Shown: piece after piece, positions 1-5,300 of the stretch
Layout of the letters: each line of letters starts with the position of its first letter
Position numbering within the stretch: position 1 is the first letter of the stretch
DNA from: an uncultured Vogesella sp.
Lineage (GTDB): Bacteria; Pseudomonadota; Gammaproteobacteria; Burkholderiales; Chromobacteriaceae
NCBI GenBank assembly: GCA_946479405.1
Contig: CAMLGD010000129.1
Location: 1-9,374, forward strand
DNA length: 9,374 nucleotides
Direction: 5' to 3'
The notes under the pieces: generated by a model
What the model was told of the DNA's origin: nothing
Databases searched by the model: none
What the model saw: the letters and a program-made list of their open reading frames with translations, nothing else
Made by a program: the position numbers and the translations under genes

Positions 1-1303
1 CCAGGCAAGCCAGGTCTTTCAGCTCGTCGCGGGTCATCGGGCCGGTGGTGTCCTGCGAGCCAACGGTGGTCATGCGCGGTTCACAGTAAGTGCCCGGGCG
101 CACGCCCTTGCCTTCCGGCAGGCCACAGGCGCGGCCAACCATTTTCTGTGCCAGCGAGAAGCCCTTGCCGCTGTCGGCCGGATCTTTCGGCAGGCGGAAT
201 TCGGTGGAGGCGGGCAGGCCCAGCGCCTCGCGTGCCTTGGCAGTCAGACCGCGGCCGATGATCAGGTTGATACGGCCGCCGGCGCGGACTTCGTCCAGCA
301 GTACGTCGGACTTGAGGCTGAATTTTTCAACCAGTTGGCCGTCTTTCTCGATCTTGCCTTCGTACGGGTAGATGTCGATTACATCGCCCATTTCCAGCTT
401 GGAAACGTCTACTTCGATCGGCAGCGAGCCCGAGTCTTCCTGGGTGTTGAAGAAGATCGGAGCAATCTTGCCGCCCAGGGTTACGCCGCCGAAGCGCTTG
501 TTCGGTACGAACGGGATGTCCTGGCCTGTGGCCCATACCACCGAGTTGGTGGCGGATTTGCGCGAGGAGCCGGTGCCGACTACGTCGCCCACGTAGGCAA
601 CCAGGTTGCCTTTTTTCTTCAGATCTTCGATGAACTGCATCGGGCCGCGCTTGCCGTCTTCTTCCGGTTTGAAGGCAGCGTCCGGGCGGGTGTTTTTCAG
701 CATCGCCAGGTAGTGCAGCGGAATGTCCGGGCGGGACCAGGCATCCGGTGCTGGCGACAGGTCGTCGGTGTTGGTTTCACCCGGCACTTTGAATACGGTG
801 ACGGTAATTTTCTGTGCCACTTCCGGGCGGCTGGTGAACCACTCGGCATCGGCCCAGCTTTGCAGTACGGCCTTGGCATTGGCGTTGCCGCCTTCAGCCA
901 GTACTTGTACGTCGTGGAAGAAGTCGAATACCAGCAGGGTTTTCTTCAGGCCTTCGGCTGCGACGGCGCCGACTTCGGCATCGGCCAGCAGGTCGATCAG
1001 CGGCTTGACGTTGTAACCGCCCAGCATGGTGCCGAGCAGTTCGGTGGCTTTGGCGCGGGAGATCAGCGGCGACTTCACGCTACCCTCGGCCACGGCGGCC
1101 AGGAAGGAGGCTTTTACCTTGGCGGCATCGTCCACGCCCGGCGGAACACGGTGGGTGATCAGCTCAACCAGGGTCTCCTCTTCGCCTGCCGGCGGGTTCT
1201 TCAGGAGTTCAACCAGTTCTTCAACCTGTTTGGCGTTCAGCGGCAGCGGCGGAATGCCCAGTGCGGCGCGCTCTGCAACGTGTTGGCGGTAAGCTTGTAG
1301 CAT
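1..1303 (-). CDS. acnB: Aconitate hydratase B, N-terminal half (cut by the left edge)
   Basis: AcnB interconverts citrate and isocitrate via cis-aconitate in the cytosolic TCA cycle; many AcnB proteins also act on 2-methylcitrate-pathway intermediates. The 434 codons visible start MLQAYRQHVAERAALGIPPL and follow the known AcnB N-terminus throughout: an alpha-helical HEAT-like domain (about residues 1-160), then the swivelling domain with TNTDDLSPAPDAWSRPD (about 177-193) and GTGSSRKSATNSV (about 243-255). The last visible residues read TGPMTRDELKDLACL. Full AcnB is about 860 residues, so the C-terminal half with the three [4Fe-4S] cysteines lies beyond the edge. The ATG at 1301-1303 is preceded by AAAGG (1313-1317 on the plus strand), nine bases away. 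Codon choice (CGT/CGC for Arg, CTG for Leu) suggests high expression. It is divergent from the LysR gene at 1481. Confidence 0.97.
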   Translation of the reverse strand, partial: MLQAYRQHVAERAALGIPPLPLNAKQVEELVELLKNPPAGEEETLVELITHRVPPGVDDAAKVKASFLAAVAEGSVKSPLISRAKATELLGTMLGGYNVKPLIDLLADAEVGAVAAEGLKKTLLVFDFFHDVQVLAEGGNANAKAVLQSWADAEWFTSRPEVAQKITVTVFKVPGETNTDDLSPAPDAWSRPDIPLHYLAMLKNTRPDAAFKPEEDGKRGPMQFIEDLKKKGNLVAYVGDVVGTGSSRKSATNSVVWATGQDIPFVPNKRFGGVTLGGKIAPIFFNTQEDSGSLPIEVDVSKLEMGDVIDIYPYEGKIEKDGQLVEKFSLKSDVLLDEVRAGGRINLIIGRGLTAKAREALGLPASTEFRLPKDPADSGKGFSLAQKMVGRACGLPEGKGVRPGTYCEPRMTTVGSQDTTGPMTRDELKDLACL

Positions 1304-1353
1304 GGCTCGGGACCTTTGTGCTTGGGTTGTTTGCAACAAGTCTGTCGGCAGCG

Positions 1354-1374
1354 GGGTGTCTGCGACAGGCACCC
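1354..1374 (-). other. Stem-loop in the acnB 5' leader
   Basis: A 9-bp stem with a single G-T wobble closes a three-base loop (arms 1354-1362 and 1366-1374). A second, smaller inverted repeat (TTGTT/AACAA, 1327-1331 and 1335-1339) lies between it and the acnB start codon. There is no T-run, so these are not terminators. They could shape ribosome access, or be a target for apo-aconitase or small-RNA control, both known for acnB mRNAs in enterobacteria. That role here is inference only. Confidence 0.35.
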
Positions 1375-1411
1375 GGGGACGCGATGGTTCTACCCGGTGG
1401 TGACTACAGGA

Positions 1412-1440
1412 AGATTACGCGCAAGCACCAGTGAGCACAA
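1412..1440 (-). promoter_or_regulatory. Weak candidate promoter for acnB
   Basis: Read on the minus strand, TTGTGC (1435-1440) is separated by exactly 17 bases from TAATCT (1412-1417). Each hexamer matches the sigma-70 consensus at only about three positions, so the spacing is the main support. It would give an acnB leader of roughly 100 nt containing the stem-loops at 1327-1374. Confidence 0.25.
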
Positions 1441-1459
1441 ACGAGTAATCGAAACACTG

Positions 1460-1480
1460 GCTGTGAGTTAAAATCACAGC
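1460..1480 (+). promoter_or_regulatory. Perfect palindrome and -10-like element at the LysR start (likely operator)
   Basis: GCTGTGA (1460-1466), a 7-base AT-rich spacer (1467-1473) and TCACAGC (1474-1480) form a perfect inverted repeat whose last base touches the LysR ATG. It contains a T-N11-A pair (T1464, A1476) placed symmetrically about its centre, the generic LysR-family recognition pattern. The spacer overlaps TAAAAT (1469-1474), a 5/6 match to the -10 hexamer and only six bases from the ATG. The simplest reading is an autoregulatory operator that also faces acnB. It resembles a CRP site, but the spacer is 7 rather than 6. Confidence 0.55.
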
Positions 1481-2365
1481 ATGAGCACTTACCCCCCACT
1501 CAACGCATTGCGTATTTTCGAGGCGGCAGCAAGGCTGGAAAGCTTTTCTGCCGCAGCCAACGAGCTGCACGTTACCCATGGTGCTGTGAGCAAGCAGATC
1601 AAGCAGCTGGAAGAATGGCTGGATGTGCCGTTGTTCGAGCGGGCCAGCGGTCGCGTCAAGCTGACCGAGACCGGCTGGCGCTATCTGGTACAGATTCAGG
1701 ATGGGCTGGATCTGATTGCCAATGCCACCTCACAGCTGCTGCAACCGGACCGCCAGCGGCGCTTGTCGATCAACTCCACGCCCACGCTGGCCATGTTCTG
1801 GCTGTTGCCGCGGCTGGCCAGTTTTCGGGCGCAGTATCCGGATATCGACCTGCACCTGGTGACCTCGGATCGCGATATCAGCCGACTGGAGGCGCCGTTC
1901 GATATCGCCATCCGCCGCGGTCCGGGCGATTGGCCGGGGCATATCGCCAAGCCGTTCCTGAAAGAGTGGGAGCTGCCGCTGTGCAGTCCGGCGCTACTGG
2001 CGGCCAACCCGCTGCAGACCGCCGCCGATCTGGCTGGGCACACCCTGCTGTATGCCGATACCCGTCCGACCGCTTGGCAGCGCTGGTTCACCCTGGCCGG
2101 GGTGCCGGATCTGAAGCCGGTCAGTAGCCTGCATTTCGACCGCTTTTCCCTGGCGTTGCAGGCGGCAATCGATGGGCTCGGCGTGGTGCTGGGGCCATTG
2201 CCGATGGCGCAGCAGGCGCTGGATAGCGGCAAGCTGGTGGCACCGTTGGCCGCACCGGTGGTGCCGGTGCGCGATTACTGCTGGATTGCGCCGCGCGCGG
2301 CGCTGGACGATGGTGCGATTCACGCCTTCTGCCAGTGGCTGGAGCAGCAGGCAGTGGTGGTGTAA
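1481..2365 (+). CDS. LysR-family transcriptional regulator, GcvA-like
   Basis: A 294-residue LTTR of the usual family length. The N-terminal winged helix-turn-helix occupies about residues 5-63, with the HTH core at 22-44 (includes ELHVTHGAVSKQIKQLEEWL). The HVTHGAVS motif is typical of the GcvA/AmpR/TrpI branch. A linker helix follows (about 64-90), then a periplasmic-binding-protein-like effector domain from about 92 to 290. The start is fixed by the family-typical opening (PPLNALRIFEAAARL). No Shine-Dalgarno sequence precedes it: the bases directly upstream are a palindrome and a -10-like hexamer, so translation may be leaderless. The gene is divergent from acnB across 177 bp, the classic arrangement of an LTTR and its target, so acnB or a related carbon-flow gene is the likely target. 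The effector cannot be told from sequence. Confidence 0.93.
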   Translation: MSTYPPLNALRIFEAAARLESFSAAANELHVTHGAVSKQIKQLEEWLDVPLFERASGRVKLTETGWRYLVQIQDGLDLIANATSQLLQPDRQRRLSINSTPTLAMFWLLPRLASFRAQYPDIDLHLVTSDRDISRLEAPFDIAIRRGPGDWPGHIAKPFLKEWELPLCSPALLAANPLQTAADLAGHTLLYADTRPTAWQRWFTLAGVPDLKPVSSLHFDRFSLALQAAIDGLGVVLGPLPMAQQALDSGKLVAPLAAPVVPVRDYCWIAPRAALDDGAIHAFCQWLEQQAVVV

Positions 2366-2393
2366 AAGCCGCACTGTTAAGCATTGGCTTTTT
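2364..2393 (+). terminator. Probable intrinsic terminator of the LysR gene
   Basis: A 7-bp stem AAAAGCC (2364-2370) / GGCTTTT (2386-2392) encloses a 15-base loop and runs into a T-rich tail. It begins inside the stop codon. The large loop and AT-rich stem base make it modest in strength. Confidence 0.5.
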
Positions 2394-2394
2394 A

Positions 2395-2454
2395 ATAAAT
2401 GTGCATTTATGTGGTGTTAGCATTAGCCGGCACTGGCTTTGTCGGTATGCTGAC
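2395..2454 (+). promoter_or_regulatory. AT-rich palindrome and two-tier hairpin ahead of the receiver gene
   Basis: ATAAATG (2395-2401) and CATTTAT (2404-2410) form a perfect 7-bp inverted repeat around two bases, suggestive of a compact operator. Just downstream, GTTAGCAT (2416-2423) pairs with ATGCTGAC (2447-2454) with one wobble, and AGCC/GGCT (2425-2428 and 2435-2438) nests inside. I could not find a convincing -35/-10 pair, so the promoter position for the gene at 2482 stays open. Confidence 0.35.
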
Positions 2455-2481
2455 AGGCTGCTCGCTACAGGACAGGACACC

Positions 2482-3276
2482 ATGTTTGATCTGCACCATC
2501 TGACCGTTTGCCTGGTTGAACCATCGCGCCCGCAGGGCACCATCATTCAGGGTTACCTGCAACAGCTGGGTATCGAAAGAGTGACCATTTGCACCGATGG
2601 TGCTGCCGCTCTGACCTGCATGCGCACTGCGCCGCGCCCGGACATCGTGGTAAGTGCCATGTATCTGCCGGATATGACTGGCGCGGATCTGGTGGTGGCC
2701 ATGCGCGGCGACGAAGACTTGCGCGAGATGCCCTTTGTGCTGATTTCCAGCGAAACACGGCCTCAGCAGCTGGATGCCATTCGCCAGGCCGGCGCCATGG
2801 CCATCCTGCCCAAGCCGTTCACCCTGGTGCAGCTGGATCGGGGGCTGTGCTCGGCGTTGGATTATCTGAACGCGGAAGAACTGCGCTCCAGCCTGGAGGG
2901 GTTCGATCTGGATGCACGTCAGGTGCTGCTGGTGGACGACAGCGTGACCTCGCGCCACTACCTGCGCTCGGTGCTGGAACGCATGGGCTTCGAACAGATC
3001 AGCGAGGCCGGCAATGGTGCCGAGGCGGTGCCGTTACTGGATGCGCAGCGTTTCGACCTGATCCTTACCGACTACAACATGCCGGAAATGGATGGCAAGG
3101 CGCTGATCGAATACATCCGCAGCCATCCGGTGAACATGGCCAGCCCGGTATTGATGATTTCCGGCGAGCAGGATTTTGCTCGCCTGGCGGCGGTGGAGGA
3201 GGCGGGGGTGTCGGCCATCTGTGACAAGCCGTTCGAGATCGACACCCTGCGTCAGCTGGTTACGCAGTTTCTGTAG
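2482..3276 (+). CDS. Tandem CheY-like receiver protein; first receiver degenerate
   Basis: A 264-residue cytosolic protein with two response-regulator receiver domains and no output domain. Receiver 2 (about 146-264) is canonical: acid pair D152-D153 in VLLVDDS, phosphoacceptor D197 in LILTDYNMPEMDG, S227 and K249 (DKPF). Receiver 1 (about 7-125) keeps S89 and K111 (PKPF), but the acid pair is E13-P14 and the phosphoacceptor position is A59 (VVSAMYLPDMTG). It should therefore not be phosphorylated and may act as a docking or dimerisation module. The ATG at 2482 is chosen because two AGGA motifs (2469-2472, 2474-2477) precede it and the receiver fold starts right after; the upstream in-frame extension to 2335 overlaps lysR and carries no domain. 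No histidine kinase is adjacent. It overlaps the convergent gene at its 3' end by 17 bp. A role in chemotaxis or second-messenger signalling is possible but not shown. Confidence 0.9.
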   Translation: MFDLHHLTVCLVEPSRPQGTIIQGYLQQLGIERVTICTDGAAALTCMRTAPRPDIVVSAMYLPDMTGADLVVAMRGDEDLREMPFVLISSETRPQQLDAIRQAGAMAILPKPFTLVQLDRGLCSALDYLNAEELRSSLEGFDLDARQVLLVDDSVTSRHYLRSVLERMGFEQISEAGNGAEAVPLLDAQRFDLILTDYNMPEMDGKALIEYIRSHPVNMASPVLMISGEQDFARLAAVEEAGVSAICDKPFEIDTLRQLVTQFL

Positions 3277-4117
3277 CGGTCTCGGCGCGCGGCGCCACCC
3301 ACACCAGTTTTTCCGCCTGTGCATTCTTGCCGGCCTGGCTGCGCCAGTAGCCGGCGCGCACTGTTTGCGGCCAGCTTGCCGGCAAGCCGGGCATGCTGGC
3401 CTGCAATACCTCCTGATTGCCCTGTTTCAGCTGTTCGGCGCGCAGCTTTTGCCGCTCCTTCTGGTTGCCATTGGCCAGTAGCGCGCTGGCAGCTGCTGGC
3501 AAGGGCTGCAGCCAACTGCTGTCCAGTTGCAGTCGTGGCTGGGTCAATAGCGCCAGGGTGCCGAACGCGGCTTGCAGCCACGGCCGCCAATGCGCCAGTG
3601 CCGGGGTGTCCGGTACCTGTACCGAGTCCGGATAGTTCACTCCCAATGTCAGTGCAGCCTCCATGCGGGCAAACCACGGCTTGTCCGCTGGGGCGAAGTC
3701 CGGCTGTAGCAACAGCATGTCCAGCCGCTTGGCGGTGGCATCGTGGGTCACGAAGGCGGCGCTATGTTGGCCGCAATGTACCAGTTGTAACATGAAGGTG
3801 CCGGTCGGCAGGGTTGGCTGCGATGGCAGGGCTGCGGGGGCGCGGGTGTGCGCCAGCGCGGCTTGCAGCGCGGGCACTAGTGCGTAAATTCGGCGGCCAT
3901 CACGAATAAACTGACCGTAAGCCTCGGCCAGCACGAACTCGGTCTCACGCTGGGTATCGTTCAGCTGATACAGGCTGGCGGCCTGTTCCAGCTCGCGCTG
4001 CACGATGCTGGCGGCGTCGCTACACGCCTGCGACACGCTGGTAGCCTGCTGGAAAACCTGGGCGATGCGCTTGGCCCAAGGGCGGCTGGCCTGATAACGG
4101 GAGCTGTGAAAATCCAT
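3260..4117 (-). CDS. Conserved-looking hypothetical protein of unknown function
   Basis: I do not firmly recognise this 285-residue protein. It has no signal peptide, no membrane segment and no cysteine cluster, so it is probably cytosolic. The N-terminal third is helical and rich in Ala/Gln/Glu. A central segment (about residues 110-140) alternates hydrophobic residues like beta strands (TFMLQLVHCG, AAFVTHD, RLDMLLLQ). After a Gln/Lys/Glu-rich stretch (about 220-245) comes a C-terminal motif VRAGYWRSQAGK then LVWVAP. Its shape recalls the RRxHWHxYWTGxR...WxPP ending of AcrVA2-like proteins, a weak resemblance from memory. The ATG at 4117 is preferred because AGGA lies ten bases upstream; an ATG at 4135 adds six residues but has no ribosome-binding site. 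The 3' end overlaps the receiver gene tail-to-tail by 17 bp. Coding character is supported by continuous length and GC-rich third positions. Confidence 0.72.
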   Translation of the reverse strand: MDFHSSRYQASRPWAKRIAQVFQQATSVSQACSDAASIVQRELEQAASLYQLNDTQRETEFVLAEAYGQFIRDGRRIYALVPALQAALAHTRAPAALPSQPTLPTGTFMLQLVHCGQHSAAFVTHDATAKRLDMLLLQPDFAPADKPWFARMEAALTLGVNYPDSVQVPDTPALAHWRPWLQAAFGTLALLTQPRLQLDSSWLQPLPAAASALLANGNQKERQKLRAEQLKQGNQEVLQASMPGLPASWPQTVRAGYWRSQAGKNAQAEKLVWVAPRAETATETA

Positions 4118-4192
4118 GCGACTGCTGTCCTGCATCGTTCAAAAGGGCGCGATTGTAGCGCAAAGCGGCTGCAGGCTTGTTTTGGCCTGTCA

Positions 4193-4221
4193 TTGAAATG
4201 TCATGGTGTTGCAGGTAATCT
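4193..4221 (+). promoter_or_regulatory. Candidate sigma-70 promoter ahead of the orphan terminator
   Basis: TTGAAA (4193-4198) and TAATCT (4216-4221) are separated by 17 bases. The -35 is good (5/6), the -10 weak (3/6). The -10 lies in the 7-base loop of a perfect 6-bp inverted repeat (TGCAGG/CCTGCA), which could be a repressor site. Transcription would start near 4228. Confidence 0.35.
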
Positions 4222-4227
4222 GCCTGC

Positions 4228-4344
4228 ACGTCGAGATTTTGCTATCTCTGCGTGGAGTGATTGGCGGTACCACCGTGCCGTTATCAGTCCTTCCCTTGTT
4301 GCAATACCTTGACGGGCTGGCCATGTGGCCGGCCCGCTTTTTTT
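4228..4344 (+). ncRNA. Candidate small RNA or attenuating leader upstream of the reductase-isomerase operon
   Basis: A roughly 117-nt interval runs from the predicted start near 4228 to the T-tract of an intrinsic terminator. It contains two short hairpins (4233-4248, 4265-4275) and then the strong terminator, with no coding frame of its own. The nearest upstream gene is on the other strand, so the terminator cannot belong to it. Either a free small RNA is made here, or the operon's mRNA has a premature-termination leader. I do not recognise a named riboswitch or sRNA family, and no clear antiterminator pairing was found. Confidence 0.35.
4313..4344 (+). terminator. Strong intrinsic terminator with no upstream gene on its strand
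   Basis: A 10-bp stem (4313-4322 with 4327-4336, one G-T wobble), loop ATGT, one C, then seven T residues (4338-4344). Textbook geometry on the plus strand. It sits 75 bp before the reductase start codon and has no plus-strand coding gene before it back to 3276. Confidence 0.8.
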
Positions 4345-4418
4345 GCACTGCGCCATTTGGCGCTGGCATCATCGCGGTTCATCTAGACGGCGGCAGCGTT
4401 GGCCGCAGCGGAGGAAAC

Positions 4419-5300
4419 GTGCATATCGGATTCATTGGTCTGGGGCTGATGGGCGTGCCCATGTGTCAGCGGCTGCTACAGGCAGGGGTGACGCTGACGG
4501 TGTGGAACCGTAGCCCAGGCAAGGCGGATGACTTGTGCCGGCAGGGCGCGGTGCTGGCGCAGAGCGTTGCCGAGCTGGTAGCCCGCTGCGACGTAGTGAT
4601 GCTGTGCGTGTCGGATACCGATGCGGTGCGGCAGCTGCTGTTTGCTGCGGATGGCATCGCTGAGCATGCCCGTGCCGACCAGCTACTGGTGGATTTTTCC
4701 AGCATCGCGCCGGCTGCGACGCGCGAGATGGCCGCCAAGCTGATGGCGCAAACCGGCATGCGCTGGGTGGATGCACCGGTATCGGGCGGCGTGCGCGGCG
4801 CCGAGAGTGGCCAACTGGTGATCATGACCGGTGGCAACGAAGCGGACATCGAGATCTTGCGTCCACTGTTGGCGCATCTGGGGCAGCGCGTTACCCGCAT
4901 GGGGCCGGTAGGGGCCGGGCAGGTGACCAAGGTCTGCAATCAACTGATCGTCGCCAGCAATGCCATGCTGATCGCCGAAACCGTGCGTCTTGCCTCCGCC
5001 GCAGGTGTGGATGCTGCGCAGCTGGCGCCGGCATTGGCGGGTGGCTTCGCCGACTCGCTGCCATTCCAGATGCTGGTGCCGCGTATGGCAGCGCATAGTT
5101 TCGAGCCGGTGCAGTGGCGGGTGGCGACTCTGCTAAAAGACCTGGGTAATGCCCTGGTGCTGGGGCAGGAGAGTGGCAGCGTGCTGCCGCTTGCTGCTCT
5201 GGCACAGCAATTGATGCAGCAGCATGCTGAGCAGGACGGCAATGCGCAGCGTGATCTTTCCAGTGTGATCGAACTGTATGACGGAGCAGGGTCATGCTGA
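4419..5300 (+). CDS. Tartronate-semialdehyde reductase / 3-hydroxyisobutyrate dehydrogenase-family oxidoreductase (GlxR/GarR-like)
   Basis: A 293-residue NAD(P)-dependent beta-hydroxyacid dehydrogenase. The Rossmann signature GFIGLGLMGVPM (residues 4-15) opens the protein. The substrate-binding loop is DAPVSGGVRGAESG (118-131). The catalytic lysine is K171 in GAGQVTKVCNQ, the numbering expected for GarR, and LLKDLGNAL (about 238-246) lies in the C-terminal helical domain. The likely reaction is NAD(P)H-dependent reduction of tartronate semialdehyde to D-glycerate, as in the gcl-hyi-glxR pathway; 3-hydroxyisobutyrate or L-threonate dehydrogenase activity cannot be excluded. The start is the GTG at 4419, directly after GGAGGA (4410-4415); the open frame upstream to 4203 runs through a terminator and is rejected. 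It overlaps the isomerase gene by 7 bp, implying translational coupling and a shared pathway. Confidence 0.88.
   Translation: MHIGFIGLGLMGVPMCQRLLQAGVTLTVWNRSPGKADDLCRQGAVLAQSVAELVARCDVVMLCVSDTDAVRQLLFAADGIAEHARADQLLVDFSSIAPAATREMAAKLMAQTGMRWVDAPVSGGVRGAESGQLVIMTGGNEADIEILRPLLAHLGQRVTRMGPVGAGQVTKVCNQLIVASNAMLIAETVRLASAAGVDAAQLAPALAGGFADSLPFQMLVPRMAAHSFEPVQWRVATLLKDLGNALVLGQESGSVLPLAALAQQLMQQHAEQDGNAQRDLSSVIELYDGAGSC

Larger units (their letters stand above)
4118..4418. other. 301-bp non-coding region between divergent genes
   Basis: No convincing protein gene. On the plus strand it holds, in order: TTGAAA-17-TAATCT (4193-4221); an inverted repeat TGCAGG/CCTGCA around that -10 (4210-4228); small hairpins GAGAT/ATCTC (4233-4248) and CGGT/ACCG (4265-4275); a strong intrinsic terminator (4313-4344); a GCGCC-ATTT-GGCGC hairpin (4350-4363); and GCGGC/GCCGC (4390-4406) just ahead of the Shine-Dalgarno sequence of the next gene. 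An open frame from 4203 into the reductase gene is a consequence of missing stops, not a plausible start. Confidence 0.6.

Noticed and set aside
335..1300. A 321-codon open frame on the plus strand, antisense to acnB
   Set aside because: It mirrors the acnB codons, has no family similarity and no ribosome-binding site; long antisense frames are common in GC-rich, codon-biased genes.
1462..1478. CRP-binding site (TGTGA...TCACA) before the LysR gene
   Set aside because: The spacer is 7 rather than the 6 bases CRP needs, and the site overlaps the start codon region; a LysR-type operator explains the symmetry better.
2335..2481. N-terminal extension of the receiver protein from an ATG at 2335
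   Set aside because: It overlaps the end of lysR in another frame and passes through its terminator; the ATG at 2482 has two AGGA motifs upstream and starts at the receiver fold.
4203..4418. N-terminal extension of the reductase from an ATG at 4203
   Set aside because: The extension would translate through an intrinsic terminator and lacks similarity to the family; the GTG at 4419 has a near-perfect Shine-Dalgarno and starts exactly at the Rossmann fold.
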